From Nitrospira sp. (GTDB lineage Bacteria > Nitrospirota > Nitrospiria > Nitrospirales > Nitrospiraceae), in assembly GCA_018242725.1 (NCBI GenBank), contig JAFEBI010000011.1, forward strand, positions 411,477 through 475,476: 64,000 bases of DNA, read 5' to 3'. The notes beneath the pieces were generated by a model that had not been told where the DNA came from, did not search any database, and saw only the letters and a list, made by a program, of their open reading frames with translations. Shown here in pieces: positions 61,695-64,000 of the stretch. The position numbers and the translations under genes were made by a program. Position 1 is the first letter of the stretch. The number at the start of each line of letters is the position of its first letter.

Positions 61695-62032
61695 TGGATA
61701 ACGTTCCCGCCTTTTCTGTGAGGAGTGAACAGGAAATATCGCGGTTCTACCGTACTCCAAGTAGGATTGGCTTGTTCGGCGCATCATCACAGAGAGTTTT
61801 ATGTCCTTATAGGGGTCGTTTGACGAATTGGAATATATTGTACGCTAAGGTGGACACGGTCTCGCACAATCAATGCGTTACGCGGTACTTTGTTACGAGT
61901 ACTCATACACCAGCGACCTGCATGCTAAGCCATGGATTTGTAAAGCATCACTTAGCCTTCCCGTACATTAGTTCCCCTTTCGCAAGTGACCCCCTTAGGA
62001 GAATATCGTAACGTGTTAAGAGAGGCCATCAC
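61695..62032. other. Intergenic stretch, nothing recognised
   Basis: No supported gene or strong structure was found in these 338 bp. Confidence 0.4.
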
Positions 62033-63357
62033 ATGCAAGCAAGAACGTACAAGGTCGGTCATTCGAACATCACGCTGCGCTTCGGCGACATTGCCGAATC
62101 CAGAGCCGAGGCACTGGTTAGTTCAGATGACTACATACTGTCGATGGGGGGGGCGTGTCGGCGGCTCTGCGCAGTGCCGGCGGCCCTCATGTCGCAGCGG
62201 ATGCGTCCAAGATGGTGCCTGCCAAGGTAGGTGATGTGCTGGTGTCGTCAGCTGGCGACTTGCCGGCCAAATACATTTTCCACGCCGTCACCATCGGAGC
62301 GCAGCCACACGAGATGCTGCCGGCTGCCATCGTACGACAGACCAGTCAGCGTGCGATGCAGCTGATGGCTACTCTTGGCTGTACATCAATCGCCTTTCCG
62401 GCTATCGGTGCGGGTATGGCTGGTATCTCCATCGAAATCGTGTCCGCCGAAATGGCAACAGCACTAGTCGAATCCGTCCTCGATACCCAAAGACCATATC
62501 AGATCGAGCTTTATCTGATGGATCGATTTCGGACGATGAGCGATGACGACTTTTTCGTGTATTTCGAGCAGTTCGCAGCGCGTAAACTTGGCGTGGCAGC
62601 TAGGTCGGCGGCGGCGGGGCATGTTTTGGCTGCTCCAATCAACGCGACGCCAGGGATGGACCAGGAGCAAGCATCCCAGGCACATCGCCGCTACGAGGTC
62701 TACACCATGCTGCGCCATCTGGATGCACGGCGCAACAAACTTGAGGCGGATCTAATCAACACCCTGGCGGGCGACGACGCGCAGGACGCGGTGCGTCTAG
62801 CGGCTTTGAAGGAGCAACTCCGACAGATCCAGGCGCTGCGCCGCGGCTACGAAGATGAGATCCTTCCAAGCGAAACGATGCGCCAACGTACTGCGCCAAA
62901 TTCGGTTTTCGTAAGTTCCACCAGTTCGGATCTTAAGCCATATAGGTTGGCAGTGCGAGCCGCTATCGAGGGACTCAACCTCAGTTTTGTCGGCATGGAG
63001 GACTTTGAAGCCACGGGAGCGGCTCCAGCTGATTTGATTCGGCAGAAGGTTCGCGAGAGCGAGTCGTACGTTGGGATTCTCGGTATGCGTTATGGGTTCG
63101 TCGATCCAGGCACAGGTTTGTCGATGACCGAGCTCGAATACCGGCAGGCTATCGCAAATGCCAAGCCGATGCACATTTTCGTAATGGACGATCAAGCCCC
63201 CATCACTGCGGGCATGGTCGAGACGGACTCGGTGCGCTTCGCGAGGCTGCTCGAGTTCAAGAGTCGTGTCCTGAAGGACCATACGTGCAAGCTCTTTACT
63301 AACCCGGACGATTTGGCGAGTAAGGCACGAGACACGCTCAGGCTGCAAGCAACCTAA
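62033..63357 (+). CDS. Macro-domain/DUF4062 protein, frame broken at a G8 tract
   Basis: The ATG at 62033 gives NITLRFGDIAESRAEALVSS and DDYILSM, the start of a macro domain. At 62146-62153 a run of eight G shifts the frame. The domain resumes in the next frame as GGGVSAALRSAGG, KVGDVLVSSAGDLPAKYIFH and IAFPAIGAGMAG. The C-terminal 160 residues are a DUF4062-type domain (NSVFVSSTSSDLKPYRLAVR, YVGILGMRYGFVDPGTGLS). Macro domains bind or hydrolyse ADP-ribose, a product of TIR NADases. With 6 or 9 G the gene would be open. It may be phase variable, decayed, or a sequencing artefact. Confidence 0.7.
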
Positions 63358-63436
63358 CATTCAGCGAGCAACGCTAGGGGCGATCGTTAACTATCCAATG
63401 TTCCGGCTGGTCGGGCCGAGCTAAGGGGTACGAGAT

Positions 63437-64000
63437 ATGACGCAATGGTCAGGGTTTTGTATCGAACGATTGTTACCGGAAGAAGCAATACGGCCGGAGA
63501 CAAAGATACACCTCGGCGGTAGAACTCGTGGCATTTCCCCTAGACGGAAACTCTGGATGAATGGTTCGACACTTCGCGTTCGCTTTATCGGAGGCACGCC
63601 GACTCAACAGGCCATGGCCACCGAGCAGGCAGCGTGGTGGACGCAGTATGAGTATGCCAACCTGCGGTTCGACTTTAACAACGCGTCAGACGCTGAGATT
63701 CGTGTTGCGTTCAATGCGGACGAATACACGTGGTCGTACATTGGCACCGATGCGAAGGGTATCCCGCTTGACCAACCGACGATGAATCTCGCCCTTGTCG
63801 AAGGTGCGATTGCCGCACATGCATTTGGCCACGCGGTCGGGTTAGAACATGTCCGTCAGATTCCGGCAGGAGGTATGCAATGGAACGAAAGGGTACTGAT
63901 CCGCGACCTTTCGGGTCCACCTATGTACTGGACCGTGGACCAAATTCGTCAATTTGTGTCGAAGCTCGGTCAAGAGTCGCGGATTCAACTCCACAGTGCA
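63437..64000 (+). CDS. Matrixin/astacin-like protein with altered zinc motif (cut by window edge)
   Basis: An open frame of 188 codons running off the right edge. It begins MTQWSGFCIERLLPEEAIRP after AAGGGGTACGAGAT. The layout is that of short bacterial metzincin-like peptidases: LRVRFIGGTP, EQAAWWTQYEYANLRFDF, then AEIRVAFNADEYTWSYIGTD and the zinc motif. The motif reads HAFGHAVGLEH, so the three histidines and Gly are kept, but the catalytic Glu of HExxHxxGxxH is Ala. It would bind zinc but probably not cleave. The C-terminus is not visible. Confidence 0.75.
   Translation, partial: MTQWSGFCIERLLPEEAIRPETKIHLGGRTRGISPRRKLWMNGSTLRVRFIGGTPTQQAMATEQAAWWTQYEYANLRFDFNNASDAEIRVAFNADEYTWSYIGTDAKGIPLDQPTMNLALVEGAIAAHAFGHAVGLEHVRQIPAGGMQWNERVLIRDLSGPPMYWTVDQIRQFVSKLGQESRIQLHSA

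Noticed and set aside
1..64000. CRISPR arrays
   Set aside because: No regularly spaced repeat-spacer pattern was seen; the only tandem repeat is the two-unit one at 46232-46270.

Overview
The window looks like a chromosomal segment from a Nitrospira-type bacterium (phylum Nitrospirota). This is an inference from gene content: a threonine synthase / sulfur-carrier / NIL-domain / MoeB / cysteine-synthase cluster of the kind seen in that group, many short secreted or membrane proteins of unknown function, and moderate-to-high GC coding style. No rRNA is present; the only intact RNA gene is a tRNA-Ser(GCU).

Region 1 (1-17.7 kb) is ordinary, tightly packed chromosome. A minus-strand cluster (4110 down to 1) encodes two ubiquitin-like sulfur carriers, two MoeB/ThiF adenylyltransferases, cysteine synthase, threonine synthase and a NIL protein. 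It fits sulfur transfer into cysteine and homocysteine. A plus-strand run follows: phospholipase-D-like protein, FAD monooxygenase, degenerate nucleotidyltransferase, TPM protein, Phd/RelE toxin-antitoxin pair, DsbA-like lipoprotein, HEPN-like protein, TPR protein, ODP-type diiron protein. Then Sua5, a cyclophilin, an MFS transporter and a secreted FKBP lie on the minus strand.

Region 2 (17.6-46.5 kb) is accessory DNA. It starts at the tRNA-Ser, whose 5' half is repeated in decayed form at 23.03 kb. A truncated tyrosine-recombinase end lies between the two, so a decayed tRNA-associated island is likely. The rest is sparse: IS3, IS5 and IS6 copies and fragments, gene remnants (RadC, NtrC-type activator, DUF2252, integrase, an HExxH protein with an in-frame amber codon), a ~500-bp duplication, and several very small membrane-protein genes. 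One 33-residue peptide gene occurs four times, two copies intact. Two larger intact genes stand among the debris: a nucleoside-phosphorylase-like protein (35.4 kb) and a TIR-pseudokinase protein with a globin-like C-terminus (37.8 kb).

Region 3 (46.6-64 kb) is a plus-strand run of conflict-type genes. In order: C11 (caspase-fold) peptidase; peptidoglycan-binding/CHAP amidase; patatin phospholipase with an N-terminal TRAFs-binding-like helical domain; TIR-nSTAND-SUMF1; a deoxyribosyltransferase-like domain fused to a TRAFs-binding-like domain; a TIR-like protein overlapping a pYEATS-TIR protein; TIR-TM-WD40; a broken TIR/TRAFs-binding gene; a macro-domain/DUF4062 protein frameshifted at a G8 tract; and a matrixin-like protein whose zinc motif lacks the catalytic Glu. 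The shared helical module and the variety of NAD-, lipid- and protein-directed effectors suggest one modular immunity or regulated-death locus. That function is inferred from domain content, not shown by the sequence.
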